Of a stretch of DNA of 64,000 nucleotides, positions 24,888-32,425 are shown in pieces. The notes under the pieces were generated by a model. That model was given only the letters and a program-made list of their open reading frames with translations, made no database searches and was not told where the DNA came from. Position numbers and translations under genes: made by a program. The DNA is taken from contig NZ_FOXK01000009.1 in the NCBI RefSeq assembly GCF_900115695.1, forward strand, positions 1-64,000. Reading direction: 5' to 3'. Numbering within the stretch: position 1 is the stretch's first letter; each line of letters opens with the position of its first letter. The DNA comes from Ectopseudomonas toyotomiensis. Lineage in GTDB: Bacteria; Pseudomonadota; Gammaproteobacteria; Pseudomonadales; Pseudomonadaceae.

Positions 24888-26036
24888 TCAGTAGGCAGCG
24901 CGGTAGATCTGTTCGATGTCGCCAGCCGTCAGGCGCCGCGGATTGTTGCGCATCAGCCGGTCGATCTTGCTCGCTTCCTCGGCCATGGCCGGGATGGCGT
25001 CTTCCGGCACGCCGAAGCTGCGCATGCCCTTGGGAATGTCGACGCTGGCGCACAGTTCGGCCATGGCCTCGACGGCCAGGTCGGCGGCGGCCTTGTCGCT
25101 CAGGCCATGCGTTTGCACACCGAGAGCAGCAGCGATCTCGGCCATGCGCTCGACGCAGGCCAGCTTGTTCCAGGCCATCACGTAGGGCAGCAACAAGGCA
25201 TTGCTGACGCCGTGAGCGATGTTGAAGCGTCCGCCCAGGGGGTAAGCCAGCGCATGCACGGCGCCCACGCCAGCATTGCCGAAGGCCATGCCGGCCATCA
25301 GGCTGGCGGTGGCCATGTCTTCGCGAGCGACCAGATCCGCCGGGTTGGCATAGGCCTTGGGCAGCGCCCTGGCGATCAGCTTGATGGCGCCAATGGCCAG
25401 GGCGTCGGTGATCGGCGAGGCGTTCACCGACAGATAGGACTCCACCGCGTGCACCAATGCATCGACGCCGCTGGCAGCAGTCACGCCGCGCGGACAGGTC
25501 AGGGTCATCAGCGGGCTGACCAGGGCCACATCGGGCAGCAGGTAGTCGCTGACGATGCCCTTTTTCAGTTGCGCCTGCTTGTCGGAGAGGATCGACACGT
25601 TGGTCACTTCCGAGCCGGTGCCGGCGGTGGTCGGGATGGCAATCAGCGGCGGCCCCTTGCGCTTGATCTGATCGACGCCGAACAACTCTTCCAATGCACC
25701 GTCATGGCCGACATAGCCGGCCACGGCCTTGGAGATATCGATGGCGCTGCCGCCACCGACGCCGATCAGACCGTCGTGACCGCCGTCGCGATAGACCTTG
25801 GCGCAGGCTTCGACGATAGCGATCTCCGGCTCCGGCTCGACACCGTCATAGATGCCATAGCGGCGCTCGCCGAGCTGCTTGAGGACATGCTCGACCGTAC
25901 CGGACTTGATCAGGATGGTGTCGGTGACGATCAGCGGGTTGGTGATATTCAGTCGAGGCAGTTCGAGCGCCAGTTGCTCCACGGCACCCTGGCCGGTCAG
26001 CAGCTTGTTGGCGATCTTGAATGCGGCAGTGTTCAT
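24888..26036 (-). CDS. Iron-containing alcohol dehydrogenase (possible 4-hydroxybutyrate dehydrogenase)
   Basis: Group III alcohol dehydrogenase of 382 residues. The NAD-binding GVGGGSAIDISKA lies near residue 95 and IPTTAGTGSEVT near 138. The iron ligands are in the segments SGVDALVHAVE and HALAYPLGGRFNIAHG. The start MNTAAFKIAN has an AAGGGG site. The upstream in-frame extension was rejected because it runs through the promoter region. A sigma54 promoter lies about 50 nt upstream. Paired with a semialdehyde dehydrogenase, the best guess is oxidation of 4-hydroxybutyrate or 5-hydroxyvalerate to the semialdehyde; other primary alcohols cannot be excluded. Confidence 0.82.
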   Translation of the reverse strand: MNTAAFKIANKLLTGQGAVEQLALELPRLNITNPLIVTDTILIKSGTVEHVLKQLGERRYGIYDGVEPEPEIAIVEACAKVYRDGGHDGLIGVGGGSAIDISKAVAGYVGHDGALEELFGVDQIKRKGPPLIAIPTTAGTGSEVTNVSILSDKQAQLKKGIVSDYLLPDVALVSPLMTLTCPRGVTAASGVDALVHAVESYLSVNASPITDALAIGAIKLIARALPKAYANPADLVAREDMATASLMAGMAFGNAGVGAVHALAYPLGGRFNIAHGVSNALLLPYVMAWNKLACVERMAEIAAALGVQTHGLSDKAAADLAVEAMAELCASVDIPKGMRSFGVPEDAIPAMAEEASKIDRLMRNNPRRLTAGDIEQIYRAAY

Positions 26037-26086
26037 CAGCAGGCCCCTTATGCGTTGTTGTGCTGAGCGGGTTCGGGGCTTGCCAT

Positions 26087-26102
26087 AGCCATTCCTGTGC
26101 CA
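26087..26102 (-). promoter_or_regulatory. Sigma54 (-24/-12) promoter of the catabolic cassette
   Basis: Read on the minus strand the site is TGGCACAGGAATGGCT. It has the GG and GC dinucleotides exactly 10 nt apart, and one mismatch (TGGC for TTGC) in the -12 box relative to the consensus TGGCAC-N5-TTGC. Transcription would start near 26076, giving a leader of about 40 nt before the dehydrogenase ATG. The gene immediately upstream encodes a sigma54 activator. Confidence 0.82.
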
Positions 26103-26166
26103 GCTCGCCGAAAGCGGCGTGGTAGAAGGCTTGCGTCGATTTGTCACAGCACCCTGCGGGCTGCGC

Positions 26167-26217
26167 TTGATCAGAAAACCAATCAAAAGACCGTAATTCG
26201 ATCCATTTTCCAATCAA
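26167..26217 (-). promoter_or_regulatory. Paired upstream activator sites for the sigma54 activator
   Basis: Two 20-bp copies of an imperfect palindrome, TTGATTGG-N6-GATC(A/G)A, lie at 26167-26186 and 26198-26217. Both read in the same orientation. The first is a perfect TTGAT-N10-ATCAA dyad. Their start points are 31 bp apart, close to three helical turns, so both face the same side of DNA. They sit about 65-115 bp upstream of the -24 box, the usual place for enhancer sites. The second overlaps the stop codon of the activator gene. Confidence 0.75.
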
Positions 26218-27584
26218 CCCTGTTCCCAGCGCTTCATCTTCTGCACCAGGGTCGCCTGGCTCAGACCGAGCACCTTGGCCGCTTCGCGGGTGGTCTTGTG
26301 CTGCATCAGCGCACGGCGGATGAGACGCCGCTCGAGGTTCTCCACCTGCTTGCGCAATGGCAGCAGGTCGTCTTCGCTGGCGTCGCTGCGGGCGATGCGC
26401 ATCTCCTCCGGCAGGTCGAACAGCTCGATGCGTTCACCACTGCAGGTGACCACCAGGCGCTCGACCAGATTGATCAGCTCACGGATGTTGCCGGGCCAGG
26501 CGTAGTCGGTCAGTGCATCGAGCGCTTCGAGTTCCCAGCTCAGCGCTCGACCATAACGCTGGTTGAACTCGGCCAGGTAGAAATCCAGCAGCGGCTGAAT
26601 TTCCTCGGGGCGCTCGCGCAGCGCCGGGATGTGGATCGGCACCACGTTGAGTCGGTAATAGAGGTCGGCGCGAAAACGCCCCTCGGCGACCATCGTACGC
26701 AGGTCGTGGTGGGTGGCGGTGATGATGCGTACGTCCACCTCTTTCAACTCCAGGCCACCGACCGGAATGAAGCGGCTCTCCTCGATCACCTTGAGCAGCT
26801 TGACCTGCAGCGGCAGCGGCAGATCACCGATCTCATCGAGAAAAACCGTGCCCTGGTGCGCCAGCTCCAGCAGACCGCGCTTGCCCTTGCTGCCGGCGCC
26901 GGTGAACGCGCCTGGCACATAGCCGAACAACTCGGCCTCGATCAGATTCTCCGGCAGCGCACCGCAGTTCAGCGCCAGAAACGGCTGCGCCGCGCGCGGG
27001 CTGCTCTTGTGGATGTACTGGGCGATCAGAGTCTTGCCGACGCCGGTCTCCCCCTGCAGCAGCACCTTCACGTCGCTGGCCGCGACCTGCCGCGCCTGCA
27101 TGAAGACTCGCCCCGAAGCGGGCTTGTCGGCGACCGGGGAGGCATCGAGCAGATCGTCACGCTGCCCGGCATGCAGCCTGGCCGTGCTGTTGCGCAACTG
27201 CTTCAGCTGCTGCAACTCATCGCGCTCGTGCTTCATGCGCAGCAGCTCGGTCATGTCGCGCACGGTGCTGACCACGTAGCGCACGCGGCCATCGGCGGCG
27301 AAGATCGGCGTACCACTGACCAGCAGGCGCTTGCCCTGGCTGACGCTCTGCATCAGCGACAGCGCCTTGCCTTCCTTGAGCACACGCAAGGACACCGACT
27401 GCGAGATCACGCCCTGCTCTACCAGCGCCTGCATGTGCTGGCCGACGACATCCTCGGCACGCAGCCCGGTCAGGCGCTCATAGGCACTGTTGACCTTGAG
27501 GGTGATGCCATCGGCGTCAGTGATGTAGACGCCATCGTGCAACGCGTCGATCAGCTCACGAAAACCGGGATCATCGAAGTCCAT
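26214..27584 (-). CDS. Sigma54-dependent transcriptional activator with PAS domain
   Basis: Enhancer-binding protein of 456 residues. A PAS sensor domain spans about residues 5-115. The AAA+ domain has Walker A GETGVGKT (178-185), the sigma54-contacting GAFTGA loop (225-230) intact, and Walker B FLDEIG (248-253). A Fis-type helix-turn-helix at the C-terminus ends TREAAKVLGLSQATLVQKM. There is no receiver domain, so it probably senses a small molecule through the PAS domain. It lies directly upstream of the dehydrogenase operon on the same strand, with two candidate operator sites and a -24/-12 promoter in between, so it is the likely local regulator. Confidence 0.9.
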   Translation of the reverse strand: MDFDDPGFRELIDALHDGVYITDADGITLKVNSAYERLTGLRAEDVVGQHMQALVEQGVISQSVSLRVLKEGKALSLMQSVSQGKRLLVSGTPIFAADGRVRYVVSTVRDMTELLRMKHERDELQQLKQLRNSTARLHAGQRDDLLDASPVADKPASGRVFMQARQVAASDVKVLLQGETGVGKTLIAQYIHKSSPRAAQPFLALNCGALPENLIEAELFGYVPGAFTGAGSKGKRGLLELAHQGTVFLDEIGDLPLPLQVKLLKVIEESRFIPVGGLELKEVDVRIITATHHDLRTMVAEGRFRADLYYRLNVVPIHIPALRERPEEIQPLLDFYLAEFNQRYGRALSWELEALDALTDYAWPGNIRELINLVERLVVTCSGERIELFDLPEEMRIARSDASEDDLLPLRKQVENLERRLIRRALMQHKTTREAAKVLGLSQATLVQKMKRWEQG

Positions 27585-27636
27585 CTGGCCGCCTTGTTAC
27601 GAAGGAGAAACTACACATTCTACGCCCGGAAATGAG

Positions 27637-27668
27637 CAAGGCCCCGCCGGTTTCCCAGCGAGGCCTTG
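27637..27668 (-). terminator. Putative terminator after the agt operon
   Basis: Inverted repeat CAAGGCC (27637-27643) with GGCCTTG (27662-27668), separated by 18 nt that can extend the stem imperfectly. It lies between the last permease gene and the activator gene and is followed on the minus strand by CTCATTTCC. The U-content is weak. Confidence 0.5.
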
Positions 27669-27687
27669 AACATGCAGCTACGGCGAT

Positions 27688-28515
27688 TTATTCCGGCGTC
27701 GAAGTTCGCAGCTTCTCGCTACGCCCACGCAGCCACTCCAGAGTCAGCAGCAGCAACACCGAGAAGCCGATCAGCAGGGTCGCGGCGGCGGCGATGGTTG
27801 GCGACAGGTTCTCGCGGATGCCGCTGAACATCTGCCGTGGCAGGGTGGCCTGCTCGGGGCCGGCGAGGAACAGGGTCACCACCACTTCATCGAACGAGGT
27901 GGCGAAGGCGAACAGTGCACCCGAGATCACGCCCGGCGCGATCAGCGGCAGGGTCACCCGGCGAAACGCCGTCAGCGGCGAGGCGCCGAGGCTGGCGGCG
28001 GCGCGCACCAGGTTGTGGTTGAAGCCCTGCAGCGTGGCCGACACGGTGATGATCACGAACGGCACGCCGAGCACCGCGTGTACCAAGATCAGCGACAGGT
28101 AGCTGTTGCCCATGCCCAGCGGGGCGAAGAACAGGTAGCTGGCGACACCGATGATTACCACCGGGACGATCATCGGCGAGATCAGCAGGCTCATCACCAG
28201 CGCCTTGCCACGGAATTCGCCACGGGTCAGACCGATGGCCGCCAGGGTACCGAAGACCATGGCCAGCAGTGTGGCGGCCGGGGCGATGATCAGGCTGTTC
28301 TTCAGCGAGCGCATCCAGTCGGCGGACATGAAGAAGTCCTCGTACCAGCGCAGCGAGAAGCCCTGCAACGGGTAGACCAGGAAGGTGCCGGAGTTGAACG
28401 ACAGCGGCACGATCACCAGCACCGGCAGGATCAGAAACAGCAGCACCAGGCCGCAGAGAATGCGCAGGCCGTAGTACCAGAGGCGCTCGACGGGTGACAT
28501 GTAGGGGCTGAGCAT
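27688..28515 (-). CDS. agtD: ABC transporter permease AgtD (PotC-like)
   Basis: Inner-membrane permease of 275 residues with six predicted helices and the binding-protein-dependent transport EAA-type loop, RAAASLGASPLTAFRRVTLP, near residue 190. It is related to PotC of spermidine/putrescine importers. By order it corresponds to PAO1 PA0606 (agtD) of the 5-aminovalerate/GABA uptake system. It is the last gene of the operon and is separated from agtC by 172 nt of hairpin-rich repeats. Confidence 0.82.
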   Translation of the reverse strand: MLSPYMSPVERLWYYGLRILCGLVLLFLILPVLVIVPLSFNSGTFLVYPLQGFSLRWYEDFFMSADWMRSLKNSLIIAPAATLLAMVFGTLAAIGLTRGEFRGKALVMSLLISPMIVPVVIIGVASYLFFAPLGMGNSYLSLILVHAVLGVPFVIITVSATLQGFNHNLVRAAASLGASPLTAFRRVTLPLIAPGVISGALFAFATSFDEVVVTLFLAGPEQATLPRQMFSGIRENLSPTIAAAATLLIGFSVLLLLTLEWLRGRSEKLRTSTPE

Positions 28516-28542
28516 GAGTTTTACTCCAGTGAGCTTTCAAGC

Positions 28543-28658
28543 TCCCCTCTCCCGCTTGCGGGAGAGGGGTTGGGGGCGCCCGGCGTAGGGGAGAGGGTTG
28601 AGTGAACAGCCACCCTCTCCCGCCCTTCGGGCACCCTCTCCCATAAATGGGAGAGGGT
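28543..28658. repeat. Compound inverted-repeat cluster between agtC and agtD
   Basis: Two perfect long hairpins are visible: CCCCTCTCCCGC/GCGGGAGAGGGG at 28544-28569 and ACCCTCTCCCAT/ATGGGAGAGGGT at 28633-28658. A GAGAGGG/CCCTCTC pair between them (28591-28620) is related in sequence. Repeats built on CCCTCTCCC are common extragenic palindromes in pseudomonads. Lying inside an operon they may stabilise the upstream mRNA or reduce expression of the distal permease. Confidence 0.75.
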
Positions 28659-28687
28659 CATCAGATGGTCTGCTGCGCAGACCGCTT

Positions 28688-29935
28688 TTAGCCAAGCCTC
28701 AGCTTGCTGGCGCCAACCAGCCAGCTGTACACCACGTAGAGCACCAGGGTCGCGGCCAGCAGCAGGCCGCCGAGGGCCGTTGCCATGCCCCAGTTGATGG
28801 TGGTGTTGGTGTAGAAGGCGACGAAGTAGCTGATCATCTGGTCGTTCGGACTGCCCAGCAGTGCCGGGGTGATGTAGTAGCCGATGGACAGGATGAACAC
28901 CAGCAGGCAACCGGCACCGACACCGGCCAGGGTCTGCGGGAAGTACACCCGCCAGAAGCTGGCGAACGGGTGGCAGCCAAGCGACACCGCCGCCCGCATG
29001 TAGCTGGGCGAGATGCCCTTCATCACGCTGTAGATCGGCAGGATCATGAACGGCAGCATGATGTGGACCATGGCCACGTACACGCCGCTGCGGTTGAACA
29101 CCAGTTGCAGCGGTTGCTCGATGATGCCCAGCGATATCAGCGCACTGTTGATCAGCCCGCCGGACTGCAACAACACGATCCAGGCCGCCACCCGCACCAG
29201 AATTGAGGTCCAGAAAGGCAGCAGTACCAGAATCATCAGCAGGTTGCCCTGCCGCGTGGGCAGGTTGGCCAGCAGGTAAGCCAGTGGGTAAGCCAGCACC
29301 AGACAGATGGCGGTTATCACCAGACTCATCCAGAAGGTACGGGCGAAGATGTCCAGATAGATGGCCTGATCCGGCGTGGCCTTGGCCAGTTCGCCGAGGT
29401 CGTCGATGCGGTGATCGAGCGCGGCCAGCAGGTAATAAGGCGTTACCGACGAGGCATTGCGGCGGATCACCTGCCAGTAGGCAGGGTCGCCCCAGCGCTC
29501 GTCCATATCGAGGAAGGCCTCTTGGTAGGACGCCGGTTCCTCGCGCAGCGGCAGCTTGCGTGCGGTGCTGCTGACCAGGCTACGGAAGCCCGCCAGCTCC
29601 ATGTTCAGGCGCTTGGACAGATCGCCCAGGCTCTGGTTGCGCCGCGCTTCGAGCATATCGCCGGCAATCGCCCGGTACGCCGCCTCATCCGGCAGGCCAC
29701 GGCCATCCCAGGCAGCAATCGCCTCGACGGTGCGCGGCAGGCTGCCGACCACTTCCGGATTGTCCACACTGCGCAGCAGCAAGGCGCCGATGGGCAGCAG
29801 AAAGGTCAGCAGAAGAAACAGCAACAGCGGCAGGATCAGCGCCTTGGATTTCAGGCGATTGAAACGCTCGGCACGAGCCAGTCGCTGCTTCAGGCTCGGC
29901 CCGGGCAAATCATTGGCAGGCAGTACGGCGGCCAT
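28688..29935 (-). CDS. agtC: ABC transporter permease AgtC (PotB-like, with large periplasmic insertion)
   Basis: Inner-membrane permease of 415 residues, much longer than the usual 280-300 for PotB. The extra length is a hydrophilic segment of about 140 residues (roughly 58-198) between the first helix and the remaining five. It contains TARKLPLREEPASYQEAF and is predicted periplasmic. The EAA loop, RAAVSLGCHPFASFWRVYFP, is near residue 320. The start MAAVLPAND has a GGAG site. It corresponds to PAO1 PA0605 (agtC). Confidence 0.82.
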   Translation of the reverse strand: MAAVLPANDLPGPSLKQRLARAERFNRLKSKALILPLLLFLLLTFLLPIGALLLRSVDNPEVVGSLPRTVEAIAAWDGRGLPDEAAYRAIAGDMLEARRNQSLGDLSKRLNMELAGFRSLVSSTARKLPLREEPASYQEAFLDMDERWGDPAYWQVIRRNASSVTPYYLLAALDHRIDDLGELAKATPDQAIYLDIFARTFWMSLVITAICLVLAYPLAYLLANLPTRQGNLLMILVLLPFWTSILVRVAAWIVLLQSGGLINSALISLGIIEQPLQLVFNRSGVYVAMVHIMLPFMILPIYSVMKGISPSYMRAAVSLGCHPFASFWRVYFPQTLAGVGAGCLLVFILSIGYYITPALLGSPNDQMISYFVAFYTNTTINWGMATALGGLLLAATLVLYVVYSWLVGASKLRLG

Positions 29936-29967
29936 GGACAACTCCGCAAGCAAGAAAGAAATTCAGA

Positions 29968-29991
29968 CGGCCCCGCAAAGAGGCGGGGCCG
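29968..29991 (-). terminator. Intra-operon attenuator between agtB and agtC
   Basis: A 9-bp stem CGGCCCCGC (29968-29976) with GCGGGGCCG (29983-29991) is followed on the minus strand by a T-rich tract (GAATTTCTTTCTT). It lies just after the binding-protein gene. Such partial terminators typically make the binding protein more abundant than the permeases. Confidence 0.7.
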
Positions 29992-30001
29992 GATAGGCGA
30001 C

Positions 30002-31033
30002 TTAGCGCGCGGCCCAAGCGTTGAAGCGCTGCTCCAGCTGCTCGCCGTAGTCAGCCCAGAAGGTCACGTCGATGGCCACCTGGTTGGCGATGTTTTCCGG
30101 GGTGGTCGGCATCAGGTTCAGACGTTCCGGCGCCAGCAGCTCGATGGCCTGCTTGTTGGCCGGGCCGTAGGCGATGTTCTCGGAGTAGGTCTTCTGCGCT
30201 TCGGGTTTGACCGAGAAGGCGATGAATTCCTTGGCCAGCTCCACGTTCTTGGCACCACGCGGGATGGCCCAGGAGTCGAAGTCGTAGATGCCACCGTTCC
30301 ACACCACTTGCAGGTTGCTCTCGGCTTGCACGGCCGCGATACGACCGTTGTAGGCCGAGCTCATCACCACGTCGCCGGAGGCCAGGTACTGCGGCGGCTG
30401 GGCACCAGCTTCCCACCACTGGATATTGGGTTTCAGTTCGTCGAGCTTCTTGAACGCTCGATCCTGACCTTCCTTGGTGGCGAGCACCTTGTACACGTCC
30501 TTGACCGGCACACCGTCGGCCATCAGGGCGAACTCCAGGGTGTACTTGGCGCCCTTGCGCAGGCCACGCTTGCCCGGGAATTTCGCCACATCCCAGAAGT
30601 CGGCCCAACTGGTCGGTGCAGCGCTGAGTTTGTCGGCGTTGTAGGCGAGCACCGTGGACCAAACGAAGAAGCCCACGCCGCATGGCTGGATGGCGCCTTC
30701 GATGAAGTTGGACTCATCGCCGAACTGGGCAGGATCGAGCTCCTCGAACAGACCTTCGTCGCAACCGCGAGCCAGTTCCGGCGACTCCACCTCCACCAGG
30801 TCCCAGCTCACGCTGCGGGTGTCGACCATGGCTTTGACCTTGGCCATTTCACCGTTGTATTCGCCGCCCAGCACCTTGTTGCCGGTTTCCTTCTCGAAGG
30901 GTTCGTAGAACGCCTTGACCTGCGCCGCCTTGTTCGCGCCGCCGAAGGATACCGCTGTCAGGTCCACCGCCAGTGCCGGCATGGCGCAGCTAACGCCCAG
31001 GGCCAATGCCGCTAGCTTCAGGGATTTCGTCAT
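30002..31033 (-). CDS. agtB: Periplasmic substrate-binding protein AgtB
   Basis: Solute-binding protein of 343 residues in the PotD/PotF polyamine-type family. It has a clear signal peptide (MTKSLKLAALALGVSCAMPALA) and starts the mature chain VDLTAVSFGG. Motifs include NGEMAKVKAMVDT, WDLVEVESPEL and ASGDVVMSSAYNGRI. By gene order it is the PAO1 PA0604 counterpart, a component of uptake of 5-aminovalerate and GABA. The start has an AGGAG site. An attenuator hairpin follows, and agtA precedes with a 53-nt gap. Confidence 0.85.
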   Translation of the reverse strand: MTKSLKLAALALGVSCAMPALAVDLTAVSFGGANKAAQVKAFYEPFEKETGNKVLGGEYNGEMAKVKAMVDTRSVSWDLVEVESPELARGCDEGLFEELDPAQFGDESNFIEGAIQPCGVGFFVWSTVLAYNADKLSAAPTSWADFWDVAKFPGKRGLRKGAKYTLEFALMADGVPVKDVYKVLATKEGQDRAFKKLDELKPNIQWWEAGAQPPQYLASGDVVMSSAYNGRIAAVQAESNLQVVWNGGIYDFDSWAIPRGAKNVELAKEFIAFSVKPEAQKTYSENIAYGPANKQAIELLAPERLNLMPTTPENIANQVAIDVTFWADYGEQLEQRFNAWAAR

Positions 31034-31086
31034 TCTTATCAGCTCCTCTGTGTTACGGGGTAAAGGTGAAGCACTGCGCGAAGCGC

Positions 31087-32184
31087 TCACTCGGCTTGGA
31101 GTGGGTCGAGCGCGCGGACATGCTCGACAGACCAGCCGAGCGGAACCAGGTCACCAACCGCCAGCTGCGGATCGAGCTCGGCCACGGGTTGCTTGACGTA
31201 GAAATCGGATTTGCCGCAGACCTCCATGCGGATGCGCACGTGGTCGCCCAGGTAGATGAACTCGGCAATGCGCCCGGAGAAACGGTTCGGGCAGGCCTCG
31301 CTGTGGCCGTTGAGGCGGATGCGCTCGGGGCGGATCGACAGGCTCACCGCCTCACCCACGGCGCCGACGTTGACCGCCGTAGCACGCACTTCTTCACCCC
31401 GCGCCAGGCGTACCACGCACTGTTCGCCATCGCGGCTGACCAGCTCACCAGCCAGACGATTGTTCTCGCCAATGAACTGGGCGACGAAGGTGTTGTGCGG
31501 CGCTTCGTAGAGTTCGCGCGGCGGCGCGATCTGCTGGATCTCGCCCTGATGGAACACGGCTACGCGGTCGGACATGGTCAGCGCCTCGCCCTGATCGTGG
31601 GTGACGTAGACCACAGTCACGCCCAGGCGCTGGTGCAGGTGCTTGATCTCCATCTGCATGTGTTCGCGCAGTTGCTTGTCCAGTGCGCCGAGGGGTTCGT
31701 CCATCAGCACCAGTTGCGGTTCGAACACCAGCGCACGGGCCAGGGCCACACGCTGCTGCTGACCGCCGGAAAGCTGGCCGGGGTAACGGTTGCGGAAGCT
31801 GTCGAGCTGCACCATCGACAGCGCACGCTTGACCCGTTCGCTGATGTCGGTACGCGACATGCCGCGCACGCTCAGCGGGAAGGCCAGGTTCTCGGCAACG
31901 GTCATATGCGGGAACAGCGCGTAGTTCTGGAACACCATGCCGATGTCGCGCTTGTGCGGCGGCAGTTTGTTCAGCGAGCGGCCATCGAGGAGGATCTCGC
32001 CGGCAGTCGGCGTCTCGAAACCGGCCAGCATCATCAGGCTGGTGGTCTTGCCGGAACCGGATGGGCCGAGCAGGGTCAGAAACTCACCCTTGCGGATATC
32101 CAGGTTGAGGTCTTTGACGATCAGCGTTTCGCCGTCATAGCTCTTCTGCACGCCACGGAAACTCACCAGTACATCGTTTGCCAT
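31087..32184 (-). CDS. agtA: ABC transporter ATP-binding protein AgtA
   Basis: ATPase subunit of 365 residues, PotA-like. Walker A GPSGSGKT is at 40-47, the signature LSGGQ at 138-142, Walker B LVLMDEP at 158-164 and the switch His in VVYVTHDQ near 194. A C-terminal TOBE domain (residues about 275-350) contains LSIRPERIRL. The ATG at 32184 was preferred to an adjoining GTG because no sequence feature favours the longer form. It is the first gene of the transporter operon and lies 237 nt downstream of agtR on the same strand. Confidence 0.88.
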   Translation of the reverse strand: MANDVLVSFRGVQKSYDGETLIVKDLNLDIRKGEFLTLLGPSGSGKTTSLMMLAGFETPTAGEILLDGRSLNKLPPHKRDIGMVFQNYALFPHMTVAENLAFPLSVRGMSRTDISERVKRALSMVQLDSFRNRYPGQLSGGQQQRVALARALVFEPQLVLMDEPLGALDKQLREHMQMEIKHLHQRLGVTVVYVTHDQGEALTMSDRVAVFHQGEIQQIAPPRELYEAPHNTFVAQFIGENNRLAGELVSRDGEQCVVRLARGEEVRATAVNVGAVGEAVSLSIRPERIRLNGHSEACPNRFSGRIAEFIYLGDHVRIRMEVCGKSDFYVKQPVAELDPQLAVGDLVPLGWSVEHVRALDPLQAE

Positions 32185-32223
32185 CACACCACACCCTTGT
32201 TCTTGTCTCAGGCCGATGACCCA

Positions 32224-32251
32224 AGATTAGGTCGGCGAGACAGGGTGAAAA
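32224..32251 (-). promoter_or_regulatory. Possible promoter of agtABCD
   Basis: On the minus strand TTTTCA (32246-32251) and TAATCT (32224-32229) are separated by 16 nt, about 40 nt upstream of the agtA ATG. The -35 is poor, as expected for a promoter that needs an activator such as AgtR. No operator could be identified from a single copy. Confidence 0.4.
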
Positions 32252-32294
32252 ATCGGGCGGGATGACAAGCTGATATCAGGCGCGAGGAGAATCT

Positions 32295-32425
32295 CGTGTA
32301 GGGCTTGCCCTACAAATTCCGAGTAGGCATCTCGGGCATCACGCCCGTAGGGTGTCACGGGGCCGCCTAGGCTGTGCGCACCAATATTCCGCCTCCAAGG
32401 CGTTGGTGCGCACGGCGCACCCTAC
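32295..32425. repeat. Palindromic repeats between agtA and agtR
   Basis: The main element spans 32347-32425. Outer arms are GTAGGGTG (32347-32354) and CACCCTAC (32418-32425). Inner arms are GTGCGCACCAA (32374-32384) and TTGGTGCGCAC (32403-32413). A smaller GTAGGGC/GCCCTAC hairpin lies just before it at about 32296-32311. The right arm reaches the agtR stop codon. Similar elements occur at 21795-21893 and 53501-53559. Confidence 0.75.

Noticed and set aside
29411..31015. Plus-strand open frame of 534 codons
   Set aside because: Antisense to agtB and agtC; a product of high GC content.
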